A DNA stretch of 14,440 nucleotides from assembly GCA_964383815.1 (NCBI GenBank), contig CAYLIC010000049.1:1-14440 (forward strand), given 5' to 3'. Below the pieces are notes generated by a model. It worked only from the letters and a program-made list of their open reading frames with translations. It made no database searches and had not been told where the DNA came from. Position numbers and translations under genes: made by a program. Of the stretch, positions 1-5,623 are shown one piece after another (the stretch's first letter is position 1; every line of letters starts with the position of its first letter). Source of the DNA: UBA11524 sp964383815. GTDB lineage: Bacteria; Bacillota; Clostridia; Christensenellales; Aristaeellaceae.

Positions 1-52
1 CTGTCAAAAAACCTCCGGGAGGTGTCGGAGGGCCCGCAGGCCCTCTGACTGT
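1..52. repeat. Palindromic 52-bp repeat, left copy
   Basis: These 52 bases are identical, in the same orientation, to the last 52 bases of the window (14389-14440). The unit holds two inverted repeats: ACCTCC/GGAGGT (11-23) and GAGGGCC-CGCA-GGCCCTC (28-45). Read on the minus strand, the first hairpin is followed by TTTTTTG (plus positions 5-10), so the unit can also act as a factor-independent terminator for minus-strand genes. The unit probably extends beyond the window on at least one side. It resembles a dispersed intergenic palindromic element; copy number in the genome cannot be seen here. Confidence 0.85.
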
Positions 53-228
53 ATTCGTATCGCGGGGCTTTGCCGCGCGGGCGGGGCGTTTCCGGCTCCG
101 CCGGAAACTTTCCTTACGCGGAGGAACGGCCGTCAGGCCTGACAGTGACGGAGCGCAATGCCTCGAAAAAGTGGCTCTGCCACTTTTTCGACACGCAGTG
201 GCCCACCGCCGTGCGATGGGCCTGTTGC
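53..228. repeat. Mosaic of non-coding palindromes
   Basis: No credible gene lies here. The stretch is a run of inverted repeats: CGCGG/CCGCG (about 61-77), GTTTCCGG-CTCCG-CCGGAAAC (88-108), the perfect palindrome GTCAGGCCTGAC (132-143), a 12-bp-arm hairpin (163-191, listed separately) and GGCCCA/TGGGCC (200-222). Together with the 52-bp unit to its left it forms about 220 bases of back-to-back stem-loops just after the stop codon of the nitroreductase gene. This is typical of compound intergenic repeats rather than of a coding sequence. Confidence 0.7.
163..191 (-). terminator. Terminator after nitroreductase gene (bidirectional form)
   Basis: A perfect inverted repeat with 12-bp arms (TCGAAAAAGTGG / CCACTTTTTCGA) and a 5-base loop. 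On either strand the GC part of the stem is followed by five T residues, the shape of a factor-independent terminator. It lies about 38 bases after the stop codon of the minus-strand nitroreductase gene. Confidence 0.75.
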
Positions 229-750
229 TTATTCAATCCAGTAAACGTAGCTGTCCTTCCGGGGTTTGGAGTCAGGCTCCGGGCCGTCCGCATACCCGAG
301 AATGCAGTGACCAATGCCCTCGTACTCGCCCTCAATGCCCATTTCCCGCAGGATGGCCTTTCCCTCCCCGGAGGCAAATTCCTCCTTCGCCCGGTGAATC
401 CAGCAGCTGCTCACACCCTGGGCGTGGGCAGCAAGCATCAGGTTGCCCATCACCAGGCTGCCATCATACAGGTAGGTGGGACTGGTGTTCTTTTCCGCCA
501 GCACCACCAGCACCACGGGCGCGCCGTAGAAGGGATCGTGTTCCATGCCTGCCACAGCGGCGTTCATGCGGGAGAGTTTGTCACGCATGGCCTTGTCCGT
601 TACAGCCAGAATGACGGGCGCCTGGCGGTTCATGCCGGTGGGCGCCCAGGTGCCTGCCTGGATAATCTTCTCCAGCACGTCCCTGGGCACCATGTCCGGC
701 TTGTACCTGCGCACACTGCGCCGGGTCAGCATCGCTTGCATTGCATCCAT
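229..750 (-). CDS. Nitroreductase family protein
   Basis: A 173-residue protein of the FMN-dependent nitroreductase family, which transfers electrons from NAD(P)H to nitro compounds, quinones or flavins in the cytoplasm; the physiological substrate cannot be told from sequence. The N-terminal RRSVRRY (residues 10-16) is the family's phosphate-contacting R-R-S-x-R-x-Y motif. Further family features are the WAPTGMNRQ stretch (about residues 35-43) and the SCWIHRA segment near residue 115-121. The length fits the short clostridial members (about 165-190 residues). The ATG at 750 is preceded by TAGGAGGT at good spacing, which fixes the start. A TAGAAT box lies about 25 bases upstream on the minus strand with only a weak -35, so it may have its own promoter or be read from glmS. 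A strong hairpin follows the stop. Confidence 0.88.
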   Translation of the reverse strand: MDAMQAMLTRRSVRRYKPDMVPRDVLEKIIQAGTWAPTGMNRQAPVILAVTDKAMRDKLSRMNAAVAGMEHDPFYGAPVVLVVLAEKNTSPTYLYDGSLVMGNLMLAAHAQGVSSCWIHRAKEEFASGEGKAILREMGIEGEYEGIGHCILGYADGPEPDSKPRKDSYVYWIE

Positions 751-955
751 GGGAATACCTCCTAACCGATTATTCTACCGGATTTATTCGCCAATGTGCT
801 GCGCTTTTCCTGCCATGCTGAACCAGGTGCCTTTTTTATTGTGCCTTCACGGCACGGATGCGCTTGTCCGCATCACGGGCGGCGAAGGGCACCGTTGCCG
901 CCGGCAGTCACGGTCTGCCTGTCGGTGCTGACAGGGACAAAGCGGAACCTGCGGC
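751..955. other. glmS-nitroreductase intergenic region with hairpins
   Basis: No gene is seen. Three small stem-loops lie between the glmS stop and the nitroreductase start: GTGCC/GGCAC (841-855), GATGCG/CGCATC (857-874) and CCTGTC/GACAGG (918-935). None is followed by a T run in the direction of glmS transcription, so no clear factor-independent terminator for glmS is visible. Read-through into the nitroreductase gene is possible. Confidence 0.5.
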
Positions 956-2782
956 TTATTCCACCGTTACGGACTTTGCCAGGTTCTTGGGCTTGTCGAT
1001 GTCGCAGCCGTTGTTTTTTGCCACATAATAGGCCAGCAGCTGCAGCGGGATAATTTCCACCAGGTTCTGGAACAGCGGCTCCGTTTGGGGAATGTACAGC
1101 ACATGGTCTGCGTGGGCCAGCACAGCCCGGTTGCCCTTTTCCGCCACAGCCAGCACCTGGGCACCACGGGCCTTGACCTCCACAATGTTGTTCATGGTCT
1201 TTTCCGCAATGCGGGCATTGCAGCACAGGGCTACCACCGGCGTTCCCTCCTCAATCAGGGCAATGGTGCCGTGCTTCAGCTCCCCTGCAGCATAGGCCTC
1301 TGCATGGATGTAGGAAATTTCCTTCAGCTTCAGCGCACCCTCCAGGGCGGCGGCATAGTCCGTATTTCTGCCGATGAAGAACACGGACTGGTCCGCCCTG
1401 AACCTGCCTGCCAGGCTGCTGATGCGGGCGCTCTTGTCCAGGGCCTGCTGAATCTTCCTGGGCAGGCCCTGCAGCTCCGCCATCAGCCGTGCCGCCTCAT
1501 TCTCGGTCACAAGGCCCATAACCTGGGCCGCATAAACCGCAAACAGGTACAGCACTGCCAGCTGGGTGGTATACCCCTTGGTGGTTGCCACGGCAATCTC
1601 CGGCCCGGCCCAGGTGTACAGGGTGTGATCCGCCAGCTTGGCAATGGTGCTGCCCACCACGTTCACAATCGCCAGGGTTTTCGCGCCCAGGGCCTGGCAT
1701 TCCCGCATGGCGGCAATGGTGTCCGCCGTTTCGCCGGACTGGGACAGGATAATCAGCAGCGTGGAGGCGTCAATCTGCGGCTCGCTGTAGCGCAGCTCGC
1801 TGGCAAGCTGCACATCCACGGGGATATGGCACAGCTTCTCAATGGCATAGCGGCCCGCGCAGCCCGCATAGTAGGCGGAACCGCAGGCGGTAATCACCAC
1901 CTTGCGGATGCCCCGCAGCTCCTCCGCCGTGAAAGTGAAATCGTCCAGCTGGATGCGCCCATCCTGAATGCGGGGTGCCAGTGTGGCCTTCACCGCCCGG
2001 GGCTGCTCCATGATTTCCTTCAGCATAAAGTGCTCATAGCCGCCCTTTTCCGCCGCCTCAATGCTCCAGGTAATGTGGTTGATTTTCTTGTGCAGCACCT
2101 CACCCGTGCAGCTGTACACGCAAATACCCTCCGGGGTCAGCTCCGCCAGCTCGCCATCCTCCAGGTAAATGGCGTTGCGGGTGTGGGCCACCAGGGCCGT
2201 CACGTCCGAGGCGAAGAAGTTTTCGCCCACGCCAATGCCCAGAATCAGCGGGCTGGCCTCCCGCACGGCAATCAGCTTGCCCGGGCACTCCGAGCAGATA
2301 ACACCCAGCGCATAGGAGCCCTCCAGCCTGGCAGTGGTTTTCATCACCGCCGCCCGGAAGTCCCCCTTGTAGTACATTTCAATCAGGTGGACAATAACCT
2401 CCGTGTCCGTTTCGCTCAGGAAGGTATAGCCTTTGCGGGTCAGCTCCTGCCGCAGCTCCACATAGTTTTCAATAATGCCGTTGTGCACCACGGAGAAGCG
2501 CCCATCACAGCTCATGTGGGGATGAGCGTTCACATCCGTGGGCGCGCCATGGGTGGCCCACCGGGTGTGACCAATGCCGCTGCAGCCGGGCATGGCAGCG
2601 CCGTCCCGGGTTTTCTCGCACAGGTTGGCAATGCGCCCGCAGACCTTGGTGATGGACAGCCTGCCCAGGTTTTCCACCGCGATGCCAGCGGAGTCATACC
2701 CGCGATACTCCAGCTTTTTCAGTCCCTCCAGCAAAACCGGTGCCGCACTGCTGCTGCCGGTGTAGCCAACAATTCCACACAT
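956..2782 (-). CDS. glmS: Glutamine-fructose-6-phosphate aminotransferase (isomerizing)
   Basis: This cytoplasmic enzyme makes glucosamine-6-phosphate from fructose-6-phosphate and glutamine, the entry step to UDP-N-acetylglucosamine and cell-wall synthesis. The 608-residue length is standard. The N-terminal glutaminase domain begins MCGIVGYTG, so Cys2 is the nucleophile once Met1 is removed, and contains GHTRWATHG with the conserved Arg/Trp. Two SIS sugar-isomerase domains follow; ACGSAYYAG and SQSGETADT are phosphosugar-binding loops. The C-terminus NLAKSVTVE is the family's invariant tail. The ATG at 2782 has an AAAGGA site and lies 21 bases after the stop of the epimerase gene, so the two are probably co-transcribed. 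No glmS ribozyme fits: the gap is too short and the operon leader is only about 77 nt. Control may lie in the leader hairpin at 3733-3772. Confidence 0.97.
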   Translation of the reverse strand: MCGIVGYTGSSSAAPVLLEGLKKLEYRGYDSAGIAVENLGRLSITKVCGRIANLCEKTRDGAAMPGCSGIGHTRWATHGAPTDVNAHPHMSCDGRFSVVHNGIIENYVELRQELTRKGYTFLSETDTEVIVHLIEMYYKGDFRAAVMKTTARLEGSYALGVICSECPGKLIAVREASPLILGIGVGENFFASDVTALVAHTRNAIYLEDGELAELTPEGICVYSCTGEVLHKKINHITWSIEAAEKGGYEHFMLKEIMEQPRAVKATLAPRIQDGRIQLDDFTFTAEELRGIRKVVITACGSAYYAGCAGRYAIEKLCHIPVDVQLASELRYSEPQIDASTLLIILSQSGETADTIAAMRECQALGAKTLAIVNVVGSTIAKLADHTLYTWAGPEIAVATTKGYTTQLAVLYLFAVYAAQVMGLVTENEAARLMAELQGLPRKIQQALDKSARISSLAGRFRADQSVFFIGRNTDYAAALEGALKLKEISYIHAEAYAAGELKHGTIALIEEGTPVVALCCNARIAEKTMNNIVEVKARGAQVLAVAEKGNRAVLAHADHVLYIPQTEPLFQNLVEIIPLQLLAYYVAKNNGCDIDKPKNLAKSVTVE

Positions 2783-2803
2783 GTTTGTTCATCCTTTCCC
2801 AAT

Positions 2804-3706
2804 TCATTTCACCAGGTTAGTATCAATATACGCCAGGTACGGCCGTTTCTGCACCTGATCGTCATGCGCCAGGTACCAGGTCAGTGCCTCGCGCAGGCCC
2901 TGCTTCATGTCCTTTTCCTCCGGCATCAGGGCATGCTGCCGGGATACATCCAGCTGATACGCATAATTGCAAAAGCAGAAGTAACACCGCTGCTCCACCT
3001 CCGCCGCAACGTTTTTCCACGTTGGCACCTTTCCGGCGGCGGCATAGCACATCTCCGCCCACTGGCGGATGCTTAGGGTTTCCCGGTTGCCTATATTGTA
3101 TACATGTCCCTGCGGCCTTTTGTCCAGCAGCAATTCCGCAAACCTGCACAAATCCTCCACATGAAGGAACTGCAAGGGCATGTCACCACTGCCTGGCAGA
3201 TAGAAGGGTCTGCCCTGCAAGGCACAGTCGAACACGAAGGCCTCCCGGTACACATTGTTCATGGGGCCGTACAGGTATGGCGGACGAAGAATGTACGCAT
3301 CCGGGCAGCGGCGCCTGGCAGCCTGCTCTGCAGCAATCTTGTCCAGGCCGTACTGGCCCCAGTACCGGTTCTCCCCCAGGCGTGCATCCTCCGTGAACGG
3401 CTGAGGTGTGCTTTCCGGGTAAACCGCGCTGGAGCTGATCAGTACATAGGCCCCAAAGCTCCCCAGGGCGTCCATCAGCGTATCCACATCCGCCGCCGTG
3501 TAGGCCGTATCGATCACCGCATCGAAGGCGTACGGGCGCAGGCGTTCGCCCAGGTGGTGCCTGTCGGCCTCAATCAGTTCCGTGCCCGGGGACTGCACCC
3601 GGGTGTTCCTGTTCAGCACAAACACGCGCCAGCCCCTGGCCACGAAATACTCTGCCATGTACCGGCTGACAAACACCGTTCCGCCGGTAATCAGGATGGA
3701 TTTCAC
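2804..3706 (-). CDS. NAD-dependent epimerase/dehydratase family protein
   Basis: A 300-residue protein of the extended short-chain dehydrogenase/reductase superfamily, probably acting on a nucleotide-linked sugar or similar diol in the cytoplasm; the substrate is unknown. The N-terminal beta-alpha-beta loop reads ITGGTVFVSRY (residues 6-16), so the usual third glycine of the TGGTGFIG motif is replaced. I recall this variant from a clostridial subfamily. The catalytic tetrad is visible as SSSAVYP (91-97) and YGLDK (Tyr119-Lys123), and RPPYLYGP (141-148) is the typical post-catalytic segment. The start is GTG at 3706 with AAAGGCGG upstream. Its first bases overlap the TGA of a 25-codon upstream ORF. 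It is first gene of a unit with glmS, which suggests a role in amino-sugar or envelope metabolism, but this is inference. Confidence 0.85.
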   Translation of the reverse strand: MKSILITGGTVFVSRYMAEYFVARGWRVFVLNRNTRVQSPGTELIEADRHHLGERLRPYAFDAVIDTAYTAADVDTLMDALGSFGAYVLISSSAVYPESTPQPFTEDARLGENRYWGQYGLDKIAAEQAARRRCPDAYILRPPYLYGPMNNVYREAFVFDCALQGRPFYLPGSGDMPLQFLHVEDLCRFAELLLDKRPQGHVYNIGNRETLSIRQWAEMCYAAAGKVPTWKNVAAEVEQRCYFCFCNYAYQLDVSRQHALMPEEKDMKQGLREALTWYLAHDDQVQKRPYLAYIDTNLVK

Positions 3707-3780
3707 AAGTCACCGCCTTTCGCAGCTGCCAAAAGGGTAAAAAGGAGCCACAGCATCCCCTGCTGTGACTCCTCCTGCAT
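3703..3780 (-). CDS. Possible 25-codon leader ORF ahead of the epimerase-glmS operon
   Basis: On the minus strand an ATG at 3780 opens 25 codons ending in a TGA (3705-3703) that overlaps the GTG start of the epimerase (GTGA). The peptide starts MQEESQQGML and has a hydrophobic core (LWLLFTLLAAA), then a short polar tail. The ATG is only about 2-4 bases downstream of the transcription start predicted from the TATAAT box, so translation would be nearly leaderless; no ribosome binding site is present. The terminator-like hairpin 3733-3772 lies within the ORF. A ribosome moving through would disrupt the hairpin and deliver itself to the GTG start. It could be a chance ORF; only the position argues for it. 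Confidence 0.35.
   Translation of the reverse strand: MQEESQQGMLWLLFTLLAAAKGGDL
3733..3772 (-). terminator. Terminator-like hairpin in the epimerase-glmS leader (candidate attenuator)
   Basis: On the minus strand GGAGTCACAGCA pairs with TGCTGTGGCTCC (one G-U pair, 5-base loop; plus 3744-3772) and is followed by TTTTTACCCTTTT. This is a good factor-independent terminator, but it lies about 10-40 bases downstream of a consensus promoter and about 27 bases before the epimerase start codon, so it acts on the operon's own leader. The 5' arm contains AGTCAC (plus 3765-3770), which can instead pair with GTGACT just before the start codon (plus 3708-3713), giving a possible alternative fold. Confidence 0.6.
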
Positions 3781-3789
3781 CACCGGAAA

Positions 3790-3818
3790 ATTATAAAGCC
3801 CGGAAAACCAGCTGTCAA
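3790..3818 (-). promoter_or_regulatory. Consensus promoter of the epimerase-glmS operon
   Basis: On the minus strand TTGACA (plus 3813-3818) and TATAAT (plus 3790-3795) are separated by exactly 17 bases, a perfect sigma-A-type promoter. The octamer TTTTCCGG occurs twice with a 17-base period (plus 3800-3807 and 3783-3790), once in the spacer and once just after the -10. This could be a repressor or activator site. Start of transcription is expected near 3783. Confidence 0.88.
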
Positions 3819-3862
3819 GAAAGCAGGATGTTTTTTCCGTGTTCTTGCAGGGTGCTTCCACG

Positions 3863-3903
3863 CAAAAAACGCCAGCCCGTGGCGTTTGCAGCAGGCTGGC
3901 GTT
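3863..3903 (-). terminator. nagB terminator
   Basis: On the minus strand, just after the nagB stop codon, AACGCCAGCC pairs with GGCTGGCGTT across a loop of about 16 bases and is followed by TTTTTTGCG. The hairpin insulates nagB from the epimerase-glmS promoter immediately downstream. Confidence 0.88.
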
Positions 3904-3913
3904 CTTGTGTGCA

Positions 3914-4642
3914 TCAGAGCAGGCTGGCGGCTTCCCTGTCCAGCAGGAAGATCACGTTTTGATGGGTGCGCAGGATGGAGGCAGGGCACCTGGGGGTAAC
4001 GGCGCCCTTCACGGAATCCCGGATGGCAGGCGCCTTGTCCTTGCCGGTGGCAATCAGCAGCACCTGGCGGGCATTCATAATGGCGCCCACACCCAGGCTC
4101 ACGGCCTGGCGCGGCACCTCATCCTGGGAGTTGAAGAAGCGGGTGTTGGCCTCGATGGTGCTCTGGGTCAGGCCCACCACATGGCAGCCATAGGTAAAGT
4201 GGTCGTCCGGCTCGTTAAAGCCGATATGACCATTGTGACCAATGCCCAGCAGCTGAATATCGATATTCCCGGCAGCCACGATGGCATCGTCATAGGCCTG
4301 GGCGGCGGCGGTCATATCGGCAGCGTTGGCGTCGGGCAGGTGAATGGCCTCCCGGCGGATGTTGACGAAGTTGAACAGGTTGTCATCCATAAAGCGGTGA
4401 TAGCTGCATACATGATCCTCGGCAATGCCCACATACTCATCCAGGTTGAAGGTGGTGCACTGGGAGAAATCCACCACACCCTGCTTGTTCAGGGCAATCA
4501 GGCTCTGATAGGTGGGAATGGGCGTAGAACCGGTGGCAAGGCCCAGAACGCTCTTGGGGTTAGCCAGCAGCTGCGCGGCAAACAGGGTGGCTGTTGCCTG
4601 GCCCACCTGCCCGGCAGTATCAAAAACGCGAATTTCCATCAT
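3914..4642 (-). CDS. nagB: Glucosamine-6-phosphate deaminase
   Basis: Converts glucosamine-6-phosphate to fructose-6-phosphate and ammonia in the cytoplasm, the reverse direction of the GlmS reaction, for use of amino sugars as carbon and nitrogen source. The 242 residues match the short Gram-positive NagB length. Visible motifs are GLATGSTP (residues 34-41, phosphate binding), FNLDEYVG with catalytic Asp68, and GIGHNGHIGFNEP with His139 and Glu144. The start has tandem ATGs (4642 and 4639) behind GAGGAGG; the second has the better 7-base spacing, so the true product may lack one Met. It is a single-gene unit with its own promoter overlapping the stop codon of the HTH gene upstream, and its own strong terminator. 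A C-terminal allosteric extension as in E. coli NagB is not present. Confidence 0.95.
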   Translation of the reverse strand: MMEIRVFDTAGQVGQATATLFAAQLLANPKSVLGLATGSTPIPTYQSLIALNKQGVVDFSQCTTFNLDEYVGIAEDHVCSYHRFMDDNLFNFVNIRREAIHLPDANAADMTAAAQAYDDAIVAAGNIDIQLLGIGHNGHIGFNEPDDHFTYGCHVVGLTQSTIEANTRFFNSQDEVPRQAVSLGVGAIMNARQVLLIATGKDKAPAIRDSVKGAVTPRCPASILRTHQNVIFLLDREAASLL

Positions 4643-4659
4643 GGTTCCTCCTCATATTT

Positions 4660-4701
4660 GGGGTTTATTGTATCTTATACCCCGCCAGCCTGTACTGTCA
4701 A
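4660..4701 (-). promoter_or_regulatory. nagB promoter with imperfect palindrome over the -10
   Basis: On the minus strand TTGACA (plus 4696-4701) and TATAAG (plus 4674-4679) are 16 bases apart. The -35 overlaps the stop codon of the HTH gene. A 24-bp imperfect palindrome, GGGGTnTA-N8-TAnACCCC (4660-4683), covers the -10 and the start region, a natural place for a repressor that senses amino sugars. The regulator is not identified. Confidence 0.75.
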
Positions 4702-4904
4702 GTTTTTTCTTCATACACCAGGATGTCCCCCGGCTGGCAGTCCAGCGCCCGGCAGATGGCCTCCAGCGTGGCAAAGCGCACGGCCTTGGCCTTGCCGGTT
4801 TTGAGAATGGAAAGGTTCGCCACGGTAATACCCACCCGCTGGCTCAGCTCCGTCAGGCTCATTTTGCGCCGGGCCAGCATCACATCCAGGTCAACACGAA
4901 TCAT
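4698..4904 (-). CDS. Small XRE/Cro-type HTH regulator (YozG-like)
   Basis: A 68-residue protein made almost entirely of one Cro/C1-type helix-turn-helix domain (about residues 8-62); RRKMSLTELSQRVGITVANL carries the two HTH helices. The ending LDCQPGDILVYEE is characteristic of the YozG-like group, which is usually encoded next to DUF2975 membrane proteins, as here. The start at 4904 (MIRVDLDV) has AGAGGCGG upstream. A longer version from a TTG at 4943 has no ribosome binding site and adds residues foreign to the family, so it is rejected. It follows the DUF2975 gene by 61 bases and is likely co-transcribed with it. It probably represses its own operon through the palindrome at 5488-5504. What the pair senses is unknown. 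Confidence 0.88.
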   Translation of the reverse strand: MIRVDLDVMLARRKMSLTELSQRVGITVANLSILKTGKAKAVRFATLEAICRALDCQPGDILVYEEKT

Positions 4905-4965
4905 ATGAACACCGCCTCTGCAAATGGAAGAATCTTTTTTCAAGGTAACTCTGCAGCAGCTTGTT

Positions 4966-5475
4966 TTATACGGTCAGTTCGCTTTCCTGCTGCAGCGCAG
5001 CCGCCCGGCGCACCAGCAGCTGCAGGGCATAGGCCACCAGGGCCACAGCCCCATAGGCCGCGCAGACCAGCAGGATTAATGCTATCAGCCCCCATGGCAC
5101 AGCCGGACAGAAGAACATCAGCACCAGGAATGTCACCAGCAGCACGCCGCTGACCAGGGCGCAGCACAGCGCAATGCGCCCCATGCTTTGCACATTGGCG
5201 GCAGTGAAGGCTGTGCCCTTTTTCAGCCGCTGGCACATGGTGATAAACTGCCACAGTGCGGCATAGCTGATCAGGCTTACCACAACCACTGTGGCAATGC
5301 TCCACACCGCCGTGAAACGGTAATCCATACCCTTCGCCAGCCAATCTTCCCATTGTCCCTGATAGGTCGCCATGCCTTCCAGTATCAAGTAGTAGGCCGC
5401 ATAGGTGCCGACAAGCGCAACACCAACCGTTACCCACTGCAGCAGCCTGAATACCCGGGTTGTCTTTTTTTCCAT
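4966..5475 (-). CDS. DUF2975 membrane protein
   Basis: A 169-residue integral membrane protein with four predicted transmembrane segments (about residues 12-34, 56-78, 100-122 and 127-150). The cytoplasmic loop KKGTAFTAANVQSMGRIA between segments 2 and 3 fits the DUF2975 pattern. Proteins of this family have no established biochemical function. They are regularly found with a YozG-type HTH gene, as in Bacillus subtilis yoaS-yozG, which suggests a sensor or regulated partner. The ATG at 5475 is 5 bases behind GAGGTGA; the GTG nine bases upstream lies inside that site and cannot be the start. A promoter with a palindromic operator lies directly upstream, and deoC is divergent. Confidence 0.82.
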   Translation of the reverse strand: MEKKTTRVFRLLQWVTVGVALVGTYAAYYLILEGMATYQGQWEDWLAKGMDYRFTAVWSIATVVVVSLISYAALWQFITMCQRLKKGTAFTAANVQSMGRIALCCALVSGVLLVTFLVLMFFCPAVPWGLIALILLVCAAYGAVALVAYALQLLVRRAAALQQESELTV

Positions 5476-5487
5476 GTTTCTCACCTC

Positions 5488-5522
5488 GGTGATACTATAT
5501 CACCATGCACATCGTTTGTCAA
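5488..5522 (-). promoter_or_regulatory. Promoter and palindromic operator of the DUF2975-HTH operon
   Basis: On the minus strand TTGACA (plus 5517-5522) and TATAGT (plus 5494-5499) are 17 bases apart. The -10 is the centre of a perfect inverted repeat GGTGATA-n3-TATCACC (5488-5504). A protein bound there would block RNA polymerase, so this is a likely autoregulatory site for the HTH protein of the operon. Confidence 0.82.
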
Positions 5523-5529
5523 TGCTTTT

Positions 5530-5546
5530 TTATCGTTTTTCGATAA
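5530..5546. promoter_or_regulatory. TTATCG-N5-CGATAA inverted repeat between divergent genes
   Basis: A perfect 6-bp-arm inverted repeat (TTATCG TTTTT CGATAA) lies just upstream of the -35 of the DUF2975 operon and about 80 bases before deoC. A further half-site-like CCGATAAA follows at 5549-5556. It could be a regulator site for either gene. No convincing -35/-10 pair for deoC is seen; a TAGAAT at about 5578-5583 is its best -10 candidate. Confidence 0.45.
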
Positions 5547-5623
5547 ATCCGATAAAGAAGGATTCCCGTGAAGGATGTAGAATCTTAAGCAATAGGAACA
5601 ATGTATCAAAGGAGGTCATTCCC

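Noticed and set aside
841..855. GTGCC/GGCAC hairpin as glmS terminator
   Set aside because: On the minus strand it is followed by AATAAAAAA, not a T run, so it does not have terminator form for glmS.
2783..2803. Possible glmS ribozyme upstream of glmS
   Set aside because: The gap to the preceding gene is only 21 bases, and the operon leader ahead of the epimerase is about 77 bases; the ribozyme core does not fit in either.
1085..3076. Long plus-strand open frame (about 660 codons) opposite glmS
   Set aside because: It mirrors glmS and the end of the epimerase. Its product is rich in His, Gly, Gln and Val without any family motif, as expected of an antisense frame in GC-rich DNA with a strong third-position bias.
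4905..4943. Longer N-terminus of the HTH protein from a TTG codon at 4943
   Set aside because: No ribosome binding site precedes it and the added 13 residues are not part of the family, whereas the ATG at 4904 has AGAGGCGG at good spacing.
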